Positions 31,901 through 40,615 of a stretch of DNA of 64,000 nucleotides are shown here, one piece after another (the first letter of the stretch is position 1; the number at the start of each line of letters is the position of its first letter). Location: assembly GCF_020991005.1 (NCBI RefSeq), contig NZ_JAJLLW010000005.1:306692-370691 (forward strand), written 5' to 3'. The translations under genes were made by a program, and so were the position numbers. Origin of the DNA: Halomonas sp. CUBES01. Lineage in GTDB: Bacteria > Pseudomonadota > Gammaproteobacteria > Pseudomonadales > Halomonadaceae. The notes under the pieces were generated by a model. The model saw nothing but the letters and a program-made list of their open reading frames with translations. It searched no databases and was not told the DNA's origin.

Positions 31901-33809
31901 GTTCAGCGTCATCGGTGTCGGCGACATGGCCGGCGACGTGTTCGGCAACGGCATGCTACTGTCGGACAAGATCCAGCTGGTGGGCGCCTTCAACCACCTG
32001 CATATCTTCGTCGACCCCAACCCGGATGCCGCGGCGACCTTTGCCGAACGCCAGCGGCTGTTCGACCTGCCGCGCTCCAGCTGGGAGGATTACGACCAGT
32101 CGCTGATTTCCCAGGGCGGCGGTATCTTCAGCCGCAGCGCCAAGTCGATTGCCATTACCCCTGAAATGCGGGCTACTTTTGGCATTGACGAACCCCGGCT
32201 GTCGCCCAACGAACTGATCCGCGCGATGCTCGTCTCCAAGGTCGATCTGATCTGGAACGGCGGGATCGGTACCTACGTGAAAGGCTCCGAAGAGACCGAT
32301 GCAGACGTCGGCGACAAGGCCAACGACGCGCTGCGCATCAACGGTAATGACCTCAACTGTCGCGTGGTCGGTGAGGGCGGTAACCTGGGGCTGACCCAGC
32401 GGGGCCGGATGGAGGCCGCCGCCAAGGGCGTGCGGGTTTACACCGACTTTATCGACAATGCCGGGGGCGTCAACTGCTCCGACCACGAGGTCAACATCAA
32501 GATCCTGATCGATGAAGTGGTCAAGCGCGGCGACATGACCGACAAGCAGCGCAACCAGCTGCTTGCCGAGATGACCGACGAGGTAGCCGATCTGGTGATT
32601 CTGGACAACTACCGCCAGACCCAGGCGCTGGATCTCTCGGCCATTCTGTCACAGCAGGGCATGGGGCCTTACCGGCGCTTCATCAGCGAGCTGGAGTCGG
32701 CGGGGCAGATCGATCGTGAGCTTGAGTTCCTGCCCACCGACGACGTGCTCAAGGAGCGCGGTAGCCAGCAGCAGGGCATGCGTCTGCCGGAGCTCTCGGT
32801 GTTGATCTCTTACGCCAAGAGCACTCTCAAGGGCGATCTGATTGCCTCCGAGGTGCCCGACGACCCCTATATCCACCGCCATCTCGAACGGCTGTTCCCG
32901 GCGGTGCTGACCGAGCGCTACCAGCCGGAAATGTACGATCACCGCCTGAAGCGCGAAATCGTCGCCACCCAGGTAGCCAACGATCTGGTCGATCACATGG
33001 GCGTCGTCTTCGTGCGCCGACTGATGGACTCCACCGGGGCCGGACGGGCGGATATCGCCCGCGCTTACGTGGTCGCCCGGGACAGCTTCAATCTCCCCGC
33101 GCTGTGGAGCGAGCTGGAAGCGCTGGATAACCAGGTGCCCAACCGCGTGCAGTACGCGATGATGCTCGATCTGATGCGCATGATCCGCCGGGCGACACGC
33201 TGGTTCCTGCGTCAGCACATGGGGCTGTCGACCCAGGACACTATCGATTACTTCCGCCCCCGCCTGTCGCAGCTGCAGGAAGGCATCGACGAGCTGCTCA
33301 GTGGGGAAGAGCTGGCCGCCTGGCAGCAGCGCTTTGAAGAGCTGCAGCAGGCCGGGGTGCCGGATCACCTGGCGTCGACGGTCGCTGCGGCTCCCAGCCT
33401 GTATGCCGGTCTGGGGATCATCCAGGCGGCGCGGTCCACCAACGAGAAACCCCAGCGGGTGGCCGAGGTGTTCTACGAGATCGGCAGCCGGCTCGAGCTG
33501 CCCTGGATGATCCAGCAGGTCACCCAGCTCGAGGTGCGCGACGCCTGGCAGGCCCAGGCGCGGGAGACCTTCCGTGACGACATCGACCGCCAGCAGCTGG
33601 CGCTGACCACCAGCGTCCTCAAGCTGGAAGCGGGCAGCCGCGATACCCAGGAACGGGTTGCCCAGTGGCTGGAACAGCATGCGGATCTGCATCGCCGCTG
33701 GTGTCGCCTGATCGACGAGGTGCGCGGCGGCAGCGAAGGCGGCTTTGCGCTGTTCGCCGTGGCCATCCGTGAGCTGGTCGACCTGGCAGAAAGCGACAGC
33801 GAAAGCTAG
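28986..33809 (+). CDS. gdhB: NAD-specific glutamate dehydrogenase, large 180-kDa type
   Basis: This enzyme oxidises glutamate to 2-oxoglutarate and ammonia with NAD+, a catabolic role. At 1607 residues it is the L-GDH180 class known from Pseudomonas and Streptomyces. A long N-terminal half with ACT-like regulatory repeats precedes the catalytic core around residues 790-1200: GGLRWSDRFEDFRTEVLGL, then QVKNAVIVPVGAKGGFV with the catalytic Lys. The NAD-binding GVGDMAGDVFGNGML follows, and a helical C-terminal domain ends the protein. AGAGGTG precedes the ATG. It ends in a terminator. With alaA, it places two glutamate/2-oxoglutarate enzymes in this window. Confidence 0.96.
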   Translation: MHYVAIEESRQDLLKQLQERLHDRLEPTRAAAVDTFARHFYATVPVEDLIDRRLDDLYGATLSIWQFLQNHDPESPKIRVFNPDFEEHGWQSTHTFVAVLHEDMPFLVDSVRIELNRRGLTVHAIQNSVLAVGRNSDHQLQTMSSPRDAKANEARESLIVIEVDRHTDPELLETIEHNLHDVLRDVRTAVRDFDAMCEQIRGSIQELEKNCPPQIDPDDHEEAIAFLEWLLKDNFTFLGYDEYQLKDGELTRDPDSLLGVFRLDQPRYQERIRTEEGIGDDNDYVLVPQLLSFAKSAHHSRVHRPTYPDYITVDRYDDHGNVIGERRFFGLFTATVYNESPRNIPLLRRKLKAVMDIAGFNLQGHNGKQLLQVLEVYPRDDLFQMNTEALASTALGILDIRERRQVRLFIRADVSGKFYSCLVFVPRDVFSTDLRQRIQQMLCEELDARFGDFNTYLSESVLARIQLILRFNGDAPSEYDLKRLESKVARLARSWRDDLQAAMIEGFGEERANLLMEQFSEAFSASYREDFSARTAVFDIQHLLMLDSGDNLSLSLYRPLEEQGGGVNLKLFHRDTQIPLSDVLPMMENLGLRVIGERPYDINGPQQRYWIHDFELEHSGAEVSLSDMRETFSEAFKRIWAGEADNDAFNRLIIGAGLDWREVAMLRGYARYLKQIRFGMSQHYIATTLANYPAITQALVELFQQRFDPDLDAHDASDCVARIHEHLEAVASLNDDQLLRRFMELIQATLRTNYYQQNDDGRPRDYIAYKLEPSKVTGMPKPRPAFEIFVCSPRVEGVHLRGGKVARGGLRWSDRFEDFRTEVLGLVKAQQVKNAVIVPVGAKGGFVCKRMPENADRETQQKEGIACYQLFIRALLDVTDNLVAGDVVPPERVVRHDDDDAYLVVAADKGTATFSDIANEISLEYGHWLGDAFASGGANGYDHKKMGITARGAWESVKRHFKNLDLDTQRDEFSVIGVGDMAGDVFGNGMLLSDKIQLVGAFNHLHIFVDPNPDAAATFAERQRLFDLPRSSWEDYDQSLISQGGGIFSRSAKSIAITPEMRATFGIDEPRLSPNELIRAMLVSKVDLIWNGGIGTYVKGSEETDADVGDKANDALRINGNDLNCRVVGEGGNLGLTQRGRMEAAAKGVRVYTDFIDNAGGVNCSDHEVNIKILIDEVVKRGDMTDKQRNQLLAEMTDEVADLVILDNYRQTQALDLSAILSQQGMGPYRRFISELESAGQIDRELEFLPTDDVLKERGSQQQGMRLPELSVLISYAKSTLKGDLIASEVPDDPYIHRHLERLFPAVLTERYQPEMYDHRLKREIVATQVANDLVDHMGVVFVRRLMDSTGAGRADIARAYVVARDSFNLPALWSELEALDNQVPNRVQYAMMLDLMRMIRRATRWFLRQHMGLSTQDTIDYFRPRLSQLQEGIDELLSGEELAAWQQRFEELQQAGVPDHLASTVAAAPSLYAGLGIIQAARSTNEKPQRVAEVFYEIGSRLELPWMIQQVTQLEVRDAWQAQARETFRDDIDRQQLALTTSVLKLEAGSRDTQERVAQWLEQHADLHRRWCRLIDEVRGGSEGGFALFAVAIRELVDLAESDSES

Positions 33810-33830
33810 TCGCCGTTGACGCCACGACAC

Positions 33831-33866
33831 AGCGCGCTCTGGTTCTCCACCAGGGCGCTCTTTTTT
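33831..33866 (+). terminator. Intrinsic terminator of gdhB
   Basis: AGCGC(G)CTCTGGT pairs with ACCAGGGCGCT (one bulge, one G-T pair) around TCTCC, followed by a T-run of seven. Confidence 0.8.
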
Positions 33867-33915
33867 ACGTTACAATAATGCCCGCTTTAATGCCGCCCGC
33901 TTCAAGAGACTTGCC

Positions 33916-34929
33916 ATGTACGCCCTTGCTCGCTCGCTGTTATTTCGCCTCGACCCTGAAACCGCTCACGGTATTGCGCTGGGCACTCTGGATTCGCTAC
34001 ATCGAGTGAGGAGCGTCAAGCGGCTGGTGGGGGCGCCGGTGGATGATCCGGTCGAGCTGATGGGGCTGCGCTTTGCCAACCGCGTCGGCCTGGCAGCGGG
34101 GCTGGATAAAAACGCCGATCACCTGGATGCGCTGGGCGAGCTTGGTTTCGGTTTTATCGAGGTCGGCACGGTGACGCCGGTGGCCCAGCCGGGCAACCCC
34201 AAGCCGCGCATGTTTCGGCTGGCGGCGCACGAGGCGATCATCAACCGCTTCGGGTTCAACAACCGTGGCGTTGCGCATCTGGTCGCGCAGGTGAAAAAAC
34301 GTCACTATGACGGCGTAGTGGGCATCAACATCGGCAAGAACCTGACCACCTCGGTAGACGCGGCGCTTGACGACTATCTGGCCTGCCTGGAGGCGGTTCA
34401 CGGGGTCGCCGACTATGTGACCGTGAATATCTCCTCGCCCAATACGCCGGGGCTGCGCACGCTGCAGTTCGGCGCCCAGTTGGATGGCCTGTTAGGGCCC
34501 ATCCGGGCGCGTAGCCTGACCCTTGATGAGCACACCGGCCGCCGAGTGCCGCTGCTGGTAAAAATCGCCCCGGACATGACCGACGAGGAAGTAGCGCTGG
34601 TGGCGGGCAGCATCGAGCGCAACGGCTTCGACGGGGTCATTGCCACCAATACCACGGTGTCGCGCGACGGCGTGCAGGGCGATCCGCAGGCGGAAGAAGC
34701 CGGAGGGCTTTCCGGCAAGCCGGTATTTGAGGCGTCGAACCGGGTGATTCGTTTGCTACGCGAGCAGCTGCCTGCGCTGCCGATCGTTGGCGTGGGCGGA
34801 ATAGATAGCGGCGAGGCGGCCATTGCAAAGCGCGTGGCCGGCGCAGATCTGGTGCAGCTCTATTCCGGGCTGATCTACCGTGGGCCCAAGCTGGTCAGCG
34901 AGTGTGCCCAGGCGTTGAAGGCGCAATAA
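33916..34929 (+). CDS. pyrD: Dihydroorotate dehydrogenase (quinone), class 2
   Basis: PyrD oxidises dihydroorotate to orotate and passes electrons to the quinone pool at the inner membrane. The 337-residue protein has the N-terminal membrane-associating helices of class 2 enzymes (MYALARSLLFRLDPETAHG). The FMN site follows in GLAAGLDKNADHLDALGELGFGFIEVGTVTP, the catalytic serine in NISSPNTPGLR, and GVGGIDSGEAA near the end binds the phosphate. It is monocistronic, between two hairpins. Confidence 0.97.
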   Translation: MYALARSLLFRLDPETAHGIALGTLDSLHRVRSVKRLVGAPVDDPVELMGLRFANRVGLAAGLDKNADHLDALGELGFGFIEVGTVTPVAQPGNPKPRMFRLAAHEAIINRFGFNNRGVAHLVAQVKKRHYDGVVGINIGKNLTTSVDAALDDYLACLEAVHGVADYVTVNISSPNTPGLRTLQFGAQLDGLLGPIRARSLTLDEHTGRRVPLLVKIAPDMTDEEVALVAGSIERNGFDGVIATNTTVSRDGVQGDPQAEEAGGLSGKPVFEASNRVIRLLREQLPALPIVGVGGIDSGEAAIAKRVAGADLVQLYSGLIYRGPKLVSECAQALKAQ

Positions 34930-34930
34930 A

Positions 34931-34954
34931 AAGCCCGCTGGCTTGAGCGGGCTT
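34931..34954. terminator. Terminator between convergent pyrD and rmf
   Basis: AAGCCCGCT and AGCGGGCTT form a 9-bp stem around a 6-nt loop. The T-run is on the minus-strand side (A-run 34928-34932 on plus), so it best terminates rmf, but the stem also closes pyrD. Confidence 0.75.
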
Positions 34955-34979
34955 ACGCTGCATTCGTTAGAGGTAAAGG

Positions 34980-35189
34980 TTAAGTCATTACCGTGGGGTT
35001 TTTGTGGATGCCGGACACGCCGGTCATGCCATCCCACTGGTCGCCGCGACCTTCACGCCAACCGCTCATCCAGTATTCGCGTAAATTGACCTCTTGACTG
35101 GGACAATCATCACGGGAGCGACCCGTAATGCCCGCTTTGTAGCCGTGAACATAAGCCCGCTGGAAGCGATCACGTTTTTGTCGTTTCAT
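34980..35189 (-). CDS. rmf: Ribosome modulation factor Rmf
   Basis: Rmf binds 70S ribosomes in stationary phase and pairs them into inactive 100S dimers. The protein opens MKRQKRDRFQRAYVHGYKAGITGRSRDDCP, almost the E. coli sequence, and has the YWMSGWREGRGDQWDG second half. At 69 residues it has a C-terminal extension of about 14 residues (MTGVSGIHKNPTVMT) compared with E. coli Rmf (55 aa). AGAGG lies seven bases before the ATG. Its long upstream region is consistent with growth-phase control, but no operator is recognised. Confidence 0.95.
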   Translation of the reverse strand: MKRQKRDRFQRAYVHGYKAGITGRSRDDCPSQEVNLREYWMSGWREGRGDQWDGMTGVSGIHKNPTVMT

Positions 35190-35528
35190 TGGCTAACCTC
35201 TTTTCATGAAAGCCTTGTAGATGAAATAACGGGGGACGTGATACAGGGCCAACCGCCCCTATGCCTCGCCGCCACTATTTCGAGAGCTGACCTCAAGAGT
35301 GAACTGCCGATCCGGTAAAATGGTCTAGCACTCACGTGCTGAACCCACCGTACGGCTGGTTCGTAAACGCCATAGGTCGTTGAGACCCTGACAGGCAACG
35401 CATGCGTTTTCAGTAGCTACTCTTTTATTGATAGACCATGATGGGGTCACTTGTCGACCATCAAATTGTCATAAGACGTAAACTCATTTGCCATATACAG
35501 GAAATACGCGCGCTTACGCGCAGCCATC
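35190..35528. other. Intergenic region between divergent rmf and rlmKL
   Basis: About 340 bp with no credible gene; short open frames have no ribosome-binding site or family similarity. It must contain both promoters. On the minus strand TTGCCT and CTATGG are 17 bp apart (about 35402-35374), a weak candidate for rmf. Near the rlmKL start the sequence GCGCGCTTACGCGC (about 35508-35521) can form a small hairpin. No riboswitch or tRNA is seen. Confidence 0.4.
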
Positions 35529-37724
35529 ATGATGACCGAGCCGAGCCCAACCGCCCCCCTCAACCTGCTGGCGACCTGCCCCAAGGGCATCGAGAGCCTG
35601 CTTGCCGACGAACTGGCAGCGCTGGGCGCCGCCCCCGGTAAAACTACCGTGGCAGGCGTCTATTTCACTGCGGATCAGTCCGTCGCCTACCGTGTCTGTC
35701 TGTGGTCGCGGCTTGCCAACCGCATTGTCCTGATCCTTGCGCGTGAGCCGATGATCGAGACCCCCGAGCAGCTGCGCGATGTGGTCGCACGGCTGGACTG
35801 GACCCGGCAAATAGCCCCGGGCAAGACCCTGGCGGTGGACTTTCACGGCCGCAGCGAGCATATCCGCCACACCCGCTTTGGCGCCCAGACCGTCAAGGAC
35901 GGCGTGGTGGACGCTTTACAGCTGGCCGGCCAGGAACGCCCCACGATCGATACCAAAGCTCCGCACCTGCGCCTTTATGCCCACCTGCACCGGGCCAACG
36001 CGACGCTGGGTATCGACCTCTCGGGGGAAAGCCTGCACCGCCGAGGCTACCGGCGCGACGTGGGTCACGCACCGCTGAAGGAAAACCTGGCCGCAGCTCT
36101 GCTGGTGCGCGCCGGCTGGCCCGAGCGCGCCAAGGCCGGCGAGCCGCTGATCGACCCGCTGTGCGGCGCGGGAACGCTGCTGATCGAGGCCGGTCTGATG
36201 GCCGCCGACCAGGCGCCTAACCTGCACCGCGAGCGTTTTGGTTTCCACGGCTGGGCAGGCCACGACGAAGCGATTTGGCACGAGCTCAAACGCGAGGCCG
36301 ACGCCCGGGCATCGATTGGCCGCAAGCGCTGCAAGACCTATCTCGCCGGTTTCGATGAAAGCCCGGCGGCGCTGTCGGCCGCCAAGGCCAACGCCATGCG
36401 CGCCGGTATTCCGGCGCTGATACATCTCCACGGCCAACGGCTTTCACAGCTGACGCGGCCTGCCGAGCTGACCGCCGAACAGGGACTGTTGATCACCAAC
36501 CCGCCCTACGGCGAACGCCTGGGCGAGTTGCCCGAGCTGGTGCAGCTCTACGCGCAGCTGGGTGACAAGGCCAAGGCGCTGTTCCCCGGGTGGACGCTTG
36601 CGGTGTTTACCGGCAATCCGGACCTCGGTCACCGCCTCGGTCTGCGTGCCCACAAGCAGTACGCGCTGAAAAACGGCGCGCTGGACGCCAAGCTGTTGCT
36701 GATGGCCATTGACCCCCATACCGCTCAGGATACGGGCGATGCTGAGTCCTCCGGCACTGAAGCAAGCACCGCGCCCAAGGTACCAGACAACGCGCAGATG
36801 TTTGCCAACCGGCTGGCCAAAAACCAGAAGCGGCTGAAAAAGTGGCTGAAGCAAAGCGGTGAAAGCTGCTACCGGCTGTACGATGCCGATATGCCGGAAT
36901 ACGCCCTGGCGGTCGACCGGTACGCGGATCGGGTGCACGTGCAGGAATACGCCGCGCCGCGTTCGGTGGACCCCGCCCAGGCGCAGAAGCGTCTGTTCGA
37001 TGCGCTGGAAGTCATGCCCGACGCGCTGGGCGTCGACCCCGGCAAGATTCACGTCAAGCGCCGCGAACGGCAAGCCGGCAGCGCCCAGTATCAGAAGCGC
37101 GAGGCCAGCGGCGAGCGCTTCGAGGTACAGGAGGGCGCTGCCCGGGTGTGGGTCAACCTGCGCGATTACCTGGATACCGGACTGTTCCTCGATCATCGCC
37201 CCGTGCGGCGCATGCTGGGTGAGATGGCCGACGGCAAGCGCTTTTTGAACCTGTTCTGCTATACCGCCACCGCCACCGTACAGGCCGCCCTGGGGGGTGC
37301 CAGCGACAGCGTCAGTGTGGATATGTCCAATACCTATCTGGACTGGGCGCGGGATAATTTCGCCCTCAACAAGCTGGATCCGCGGCTGCACCGGGTGGTG
37401 CGCGACGACTGCTTCCGCTGGCTGGAAACCGCCAACGCCGAGTTCGACCTGATCTTCATGGATCCGCCGACGTTTTCCAATTCCAAGAAGATGCGCGATA
37501 CCCTTGACGTGCAGCGTGACCATCCGCGTCTCGTGGAACTGGCCATGGCGCGCCTGGCGCCCGGCGGCACCCTGGTGTTTTCCAACAACCAGCGGCGCTT
37601 CACGCTGGATGCGTCGCTGAGCGAGCAGTTTGCGGTGGAGGAGATTACCGCGCGCACCTTTGATCCGGATTTCCAGCGGCGCAGCAACGCTCACCACGTG
37701 TTCCTGCTGCGTCACCGCGAATAA
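35529..37724 (+). CDS. rlmL: Bifunctional 23S rRNA methyltransferase RlmKL
   Basis: RlmKL makes m2G2445 (RlmL half) and m7G2069 (RlmK half) in 23S rRNA. The 731-residue chain has an N-terminal THUMP domain (about 45-155). The RlmL SAM domain has DPLCGAGTLLIEAGLMA and catalytic NPPYGERLGEL. After a linker (about 395-425) rich in Ser, Thr and Ala, the RlmK domain begins with ANRLAKNQKRLKKWLKQ, and its SAM site FLNLFCYTATATVQAALGG and DPPTFSNSKKM follow. The fused form is typical of gammaproteobacteria. The start (ATG 35529 or 35532) lacks a clear ribosome-binding site. Confidence 0.96.
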   Translation: MMTEPSPTAPLNLLATCPKGIESLLADELAALGAAPGKTTVAGVYFTADQSVAYRVCLWSRLANRIVLILAREPMIETPEQLRDVVARLDWTRQIAPGKTLAVDFHGRSEHIRHTRFGAQTVKDGVVDALQLAGQERPTIDTKAPHLRLYAHLHRANATLGIDLSGESLHRRGYRRDVGHAPLKENLAAALLVRAGWPERAKAGEPLIDPLCGAGTLLIEAGLMAADQAPNLHRERFGFHGWAGHDEAIWHELKREADARASIGRKRCKTYLAGFDESPAALSAAKANAMRAGIPALIHLHGQRLSQLTRPAELTAEQGLLITNPPYGERLGELPELVQLYAQLGDKAKALFPGWTLAVFTGNPDLGHRLGLRAHKQYALKNGALDAKLLLMAIDPHTAQDTGDAESSGTEASTAPKVPDNAQMFANRLAKNQKRLKKWLKQSGESCYRLYDADMPEYALAVDRYADRVHVQEYAAPRSVDPAQAQKRLFDALEVMPDALGVDPGKIHVKRRERQAGSAQYQKREASGERFEVQEGAARVWVNLRDYLDTGLFLDHRPVRRMLGEMADGKRFLNLFCYTATATVQAALGGASDSVSVDMSNTYLDWARDNFALNKLDPRLHRVVRDDCFRWLETANAEFDLIFMDPPTFSNSKKMRDTLDVQRDHPRLVELAMARLAPGGTLVFSNNQRRFTLDASLSEQFAVEEITARTFDPDFQRRSNAHHVFLLRHRE

Positions 37725-37748
37725 CGTGTTTTGACGGGTAGCGGCGAG

Positions 37749-38084
37749 ATGATTCGGTTAACGCTTTATACCACCGAAGGCTGCCATCTATGCGCCGAAC
37801 TCGAGGCGCGAGTGGCGGCGTTGACCTTAAGGCCGGTTGCCTGGCAGCGGGTCGAAGTGAGCGAGGATGAAACGCTGCTGGCGCGCTACGGCGAGCACAT
37901 TCCCGTGCTGGCAGACGAGGCGGGACGAGAGCTTGCCGGCAGCATCGAGCTCGTTCATCTGAGCGACTGGCTGCGGGCGCGGGGCTGGCTGGATGAGGCG
38001 GCTCTGGAAGCGCTTACCGAAGCTGGCACTGTCTCGCCGCCGAAGGGGGTGCATCAGCGTCGCGGGCGGCGTTTTCTGGGGTGA
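37749..38084 (+). CDS. Glutaredoxin-like protein, DUF836 family
   Basis: A 111-residue thioredoxin-fold protein starting MIRLTLYTTEGCHLCAELE; the CHLC pair (C12, C15) is the predicted redox site of the DUF836/YruB-like group. The IPVLAD stretch supplies the cis-proline. The C-terminus (about 85-111) is an extension ending in RRGRRFLG, not part of the usual fold. The substrate is not known. It lies 24 bp after rlmKL on the same strand, so it is probably cotranscribed. I use ATG 37749; a TTG at 37731 is also in frame. Confidence 0.82.
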   Translation: MIRLTLYTTEGCHLCAELEARVAALTLRPVAWQRVEVSEDETLLARYGEHIPVLADEAGRELAGSIELVHLSDWLRARGWLDEAALEALTEAGTVSPPKGVHQRRGRRFLG

Positions 38085-38102
38085 TGGGTTGGGTAATCGG
38101 CA

Positions 38103-38384
38103 TCAGAAAGCGTCAAGCAGTGATAGCTGGCGCATGGCCTCCTGGCCTTCCGGGGTGTGGTCGGCCACGTCCAGCACCTTGCGAAAGCCTCGCGACGCCT
38201 GGATGGTGGCTTCGTCTTCCAGCCACATGTGGGCCTGGGCCAGGGTGTCGGCCAGCTGATGTTTCAGACCGCCAAACTGGGTGCCGATCTGCCCCCAGGC
38301 GCGGCTGAAAATCCAGTCGCCCAGCATGTCCTGGTGAATGTGCACCAGCACGTAGTCATGGTCGGTTTCCCAGCGTACGATCAA
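38103..38384 (-). CDS. Small WGR-domain-like protein
   Basis: A 93-residue protein with a likely TTG start, placed by AAGGAG six bases upstream; no in-frame ATG fits. Its sequence (IVRWETDHDYVLVHIHQDMLGDWIFSRAWGQIG, followed by a long helix) resembles the WGR domain, a small fold named for Trp-Gly-Arg in nucleic-acid-related proteins; here the motif reads WGQ. No enzymatic residues are visible. It converges with the glutaredoxin-like gene and diverges from pdxB. The family assignment is tentative and the function unknown. Confidence 0.7.
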   Translation of the reverse strand: MIVRWETDHDYVLVHIHQDMLGDWIFSRAWGQIGTQFGGLKHQLADTLAQAHMWLEDEATIQASRGFRKVLDVADHTPEGQEAMRQLSLLDAF

Positions 38385-38468
38385 AACATTCTCCTTAACT
38401 ACCTCTTGAACCTGCCTGCACCACAAGCCGTTGCGGGCACATTGTAAAGCTCGGATAAGCAAACGCCT

Positions 38469-39617
38469 ATGAAACTTGTTGTCGACGCGAATATCCCCGC
38501 CGCCGAGGCGTGCTTTGGGGCCTTTGGCACGCTGACCCGGATGGCCGGGCGTGAGATAAGCGCCGCCGATGTGGCGGACGCCGATGCCTTGATCGTGCGC
38601 TCGATCACCCAGGTCGACCGGGCGCTGCTCGCCGGCAGTCAAGTGGGGTTTGTCGGCACCTGCACCATCGGCACTGACCACGTCGACCAGGCGTTTCTGG
38701 CCGAGCAGGGCATCGGTTTTGCCAGTGCGCCGGGCTGCAACGCCGAGGCCGTGGTGGATTATGTCTTGAGCAGCCTGCTGACGCTTGCCGAGCGCGAAGG
38801 TTGGTCACTCGCCGAGCGTACCGTGGGTATCGTGGGCGTGGGGAACGTGGGCAGCCGGCTGCTGGCGCGTTTGACCGGCCTTGGCCTGACGGTGCTGGCT
38901 TGCGACCCACCCAGGGCCGAGCGTGAGGGCGCCGAGGGATTCTTGGCGCTGGATGAGCTCATTGCCCGCTGCGACGTGCTGTGCCTGCATACCCCGCTGG
39001 TGGCGTCAGGTCCCCACGCCACCCGGCATTTGCTGGATGCCCAGCGGATCAACGAGCTGTCGTCGGGCAGTGTGCTGGTGAACGCCGGGCGGGGCGATTG
39101 TGTCGACGGCCTGGCGTTACGCAGCCGGCTGTCGGGCAAGGGGGATATCACTGCCGTGCTGGACGTCTGGGAGCAGGAGCCGGCGATTGATCCCAGTCTG
39201 CGCGACCTGGCGGCGCTGGCAACGCCGCATATCGCGGGCTACAGCTTGGATGGCAAATTGCGTGGCAGTTGGATGATCCATCAGGCCCTGGCACGCCATC
39301 TGGGCGCGTCGAGCAGTCTGGCGTTTAGCGATTTGCGCCCGCCGCCGGCCCTGGCAAGCCTCAGGCTTGAGCAGGCGCTGCCGGTGGATGAGGCGCTCAG
39401 GCTTTGCGCCCGGGCGGTCTACGATACACGCCGGGATCACGACAGCCTGCAGCGTGAGGTGTTGCGGTTGGGCATGGCGCGAGGGTTTGACCGCTGCCGC
39501 GCAGATTATCCGCTGCGCCGTGAGTTCGCGACGCTCGATGTCCAATTGGCCGGTGATGCAACGTCGCTTTATGCGCCGCTCAACGCGGCGGGATTTCAGG
39601 TTAGCCGCTTGCCATGA
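38469..39617 (+). CDS. pdxB: Erythronate-4-phosphate dehydrogenase PdxB
   Basis: PdxB oxidises 4-phosphoerythronate to 2-oxo-3-hydroxy-4-phosphobutanoate, the second step of DXP-dependent vitamin B6 synthesis. It is a D-2-hydroxyacid dehydrogenase: start MKLVVDANIPAAEACFGAFG, NAD-binding GIVGVGNVGSRLLARL, the substrate-loop GTDHVD and APGCNAEAVVDYVLS, catalytic Arg in NAGRGDCVD, and His in ALATPHIAGYS. The C-terminal PdxB-specific dimerisation domain (about 290-382) is present. PLP made by this path serves alaA nearby. It ends in a bidirectional terminator. Confidence 0.95.
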   Translation: MKLVVDANIPAAEACFGAFGTLTRMAGREISAADVADADALIVRSITQVDRALLAGSQVGFVGTCTIGTDHVDQAFLAEQGIGFASAPGCNAEAVVDYVLSSLLTLAEREGWSLAERTVGIVGVGNVGSRLLARLTGLGLTVLACDPPRAEREGAEGFLALDELIARCDVLCLHTPLVASGPHATRHLLDAQRINELSSGSVLVNAGRGDCVDGLALRSRLSGKGDITAVLDVWEQEPAIDPSLRDLAALATPHIAGYSLDGKLRGSWMIHQALARHLGASSSLAFSDLRPPPALASLRLEQALPVDEALRLCARAVYDTRRDHDSLQREVLRLGMARGFDRCRADYPLRREFATLDVQLAGDATSLYAPLNAAGFQVSRLP

Positions 39618-39662
39618 TCCTGATCCCGCCTCTCAGGCACCTGCACAAAGGCTGAAAACAAC

Positions 39663-39686
39663 GAGGCCCGCTACCAAGCGGGCCTC
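39663..39686. terminator. Bidirectional terminator between pdxB and htpX
   Basis: GAGGCCCGCT and AGCGGGCCTC form a perfect 10-bp stem with loop ACCA. Reading minus, TTGTTTTC follows, so htpX is well terminated; for pdxB the tail is weaker. Confidence 0.8.
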
Positions 39687-39709
39687 TGTGCATCATGAGC
39701 TATAAACCA

Positions 39710-40615
39710 TCATTGGCGATAGGCGGCTTCTTTCAGCGCGCGTATGCGGTCGTCCAGCGGCGGGTGGCTGGCAAACAGCTGCTCGACCAGCGAGCGTGTC
39801 TGGCCCTTGGTGATGGCCATGGCGCGTAGCGTATCAGGCATCTGATCGGGCATTTCGGTTTCGGCCTTCAGGCGTGCCAGGGCGTTGACCATGGCGCCGG
39901 TGCCGGCAAGCCGTGCGCCCGCTTCGTCGGCGCGGTATTCGCGAAAGCGCGAGAACCAGGCGACAATGGCCGACGCCGCGATGCCAAAGATAATCTCGGC
40001 CACCATGACTACGGCAAAGTAGCCCATGAAGCCGAGGCCGCCTTCACCATCGCTGCGGCTCTTCAGGAAGCCGTCGATCAGGTGGGCGACGACGCGGGCA
40101 AAGAACATCACGAAGGTGTTCACCACGCCCTGGATCAGCGCCAGGGTGACCATGTCGCCGTTGGCTACGTGGCCGATTTCGTGGGCCAGCACGGCGCGTA
40201 CTTCCTCGGGGCGCATGCGATTCAACAGGCCGGCGGATACCGCGACCAGGGCGTCGTCCTTGTTCCAGCCCGTGGCGAAGGCGTTGGACTGCTGGGCGGG
40301 AAAGATACCCACTTCCGGCGTCTTGATGCCGGCTTCCTGGGCAAGCTCGGCCACGGTGTCGAGCAGCCACTGCTCGGTGGAGTTGGACGGCTTTTCGATG
40401 ATCACCGTGCCGGTACTGCGTTTAGCCATCCACTTCGAGATGAACAGCGAGATCATTGACCCGGCCATGCCGAAGATAAAGCAGAAGATCAGCAGGCTGG
40501 TGAAGTTGATGCCTTGGGCGTTGAGATAGCTCTCGACTCCGAGCAATCGTAGCGTCAGGCTGGCAACCAACAACACCGCAATGTTGGTGCCTAAAAACAG
40601 CAATATGCGCATCAT
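39710..40615 (-). CDS. htpX: Membrane-bound zinc metalloprotease HtpX
   Basis: HtpX is an inner-membrane M48 protease that, with FtsH, degrades misfolded membrane proteins and is usually under Cpx or heat-shock control. The 301-residue protein starts [20 protein letters not shown] (membrane segment 1), with a second segment at about 35-55 and two more around 155-220. The zinc site is [14 protein letters not shown] (HExxH, about 143), with the third ligand glutamate in [19 protein letters not shown] precedes the start. E. coli HtpX has the same length and order. Confidence 0.95.
   Translation of the reverse strand: MMRILLFLGTNIAVLLVASLTLRLLGVESYLNAQGINFTSLLIFCFIFGMAGSMISLFISKWMAKRSTGTVIIEKPSNSTEQWLLDTVAELAQEAGIKTPEVGIFPAQQSNAFATGWNKDDALVAVSAGLLNRMRPEEVRAVLAHEIGHVANGDMVTLALIQGVVNTFVMFFARVVAHLIDGFLKSRSDGEGGLGFMGYFAVVMVAEIIFGIAASAIVAWFSRFREYRADEAGARLAGTGAMVNALARLKAETEMPDQMPDTLRAMAITKGQTRSLVEQLFASHPPLDDRIRALKEAAYRQ

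Noticed and set aside
35204..35398. Possible small gene upstream of rmf
   Set aside because: Frame has no start site or similarity; the region is better read as promoter DNA.
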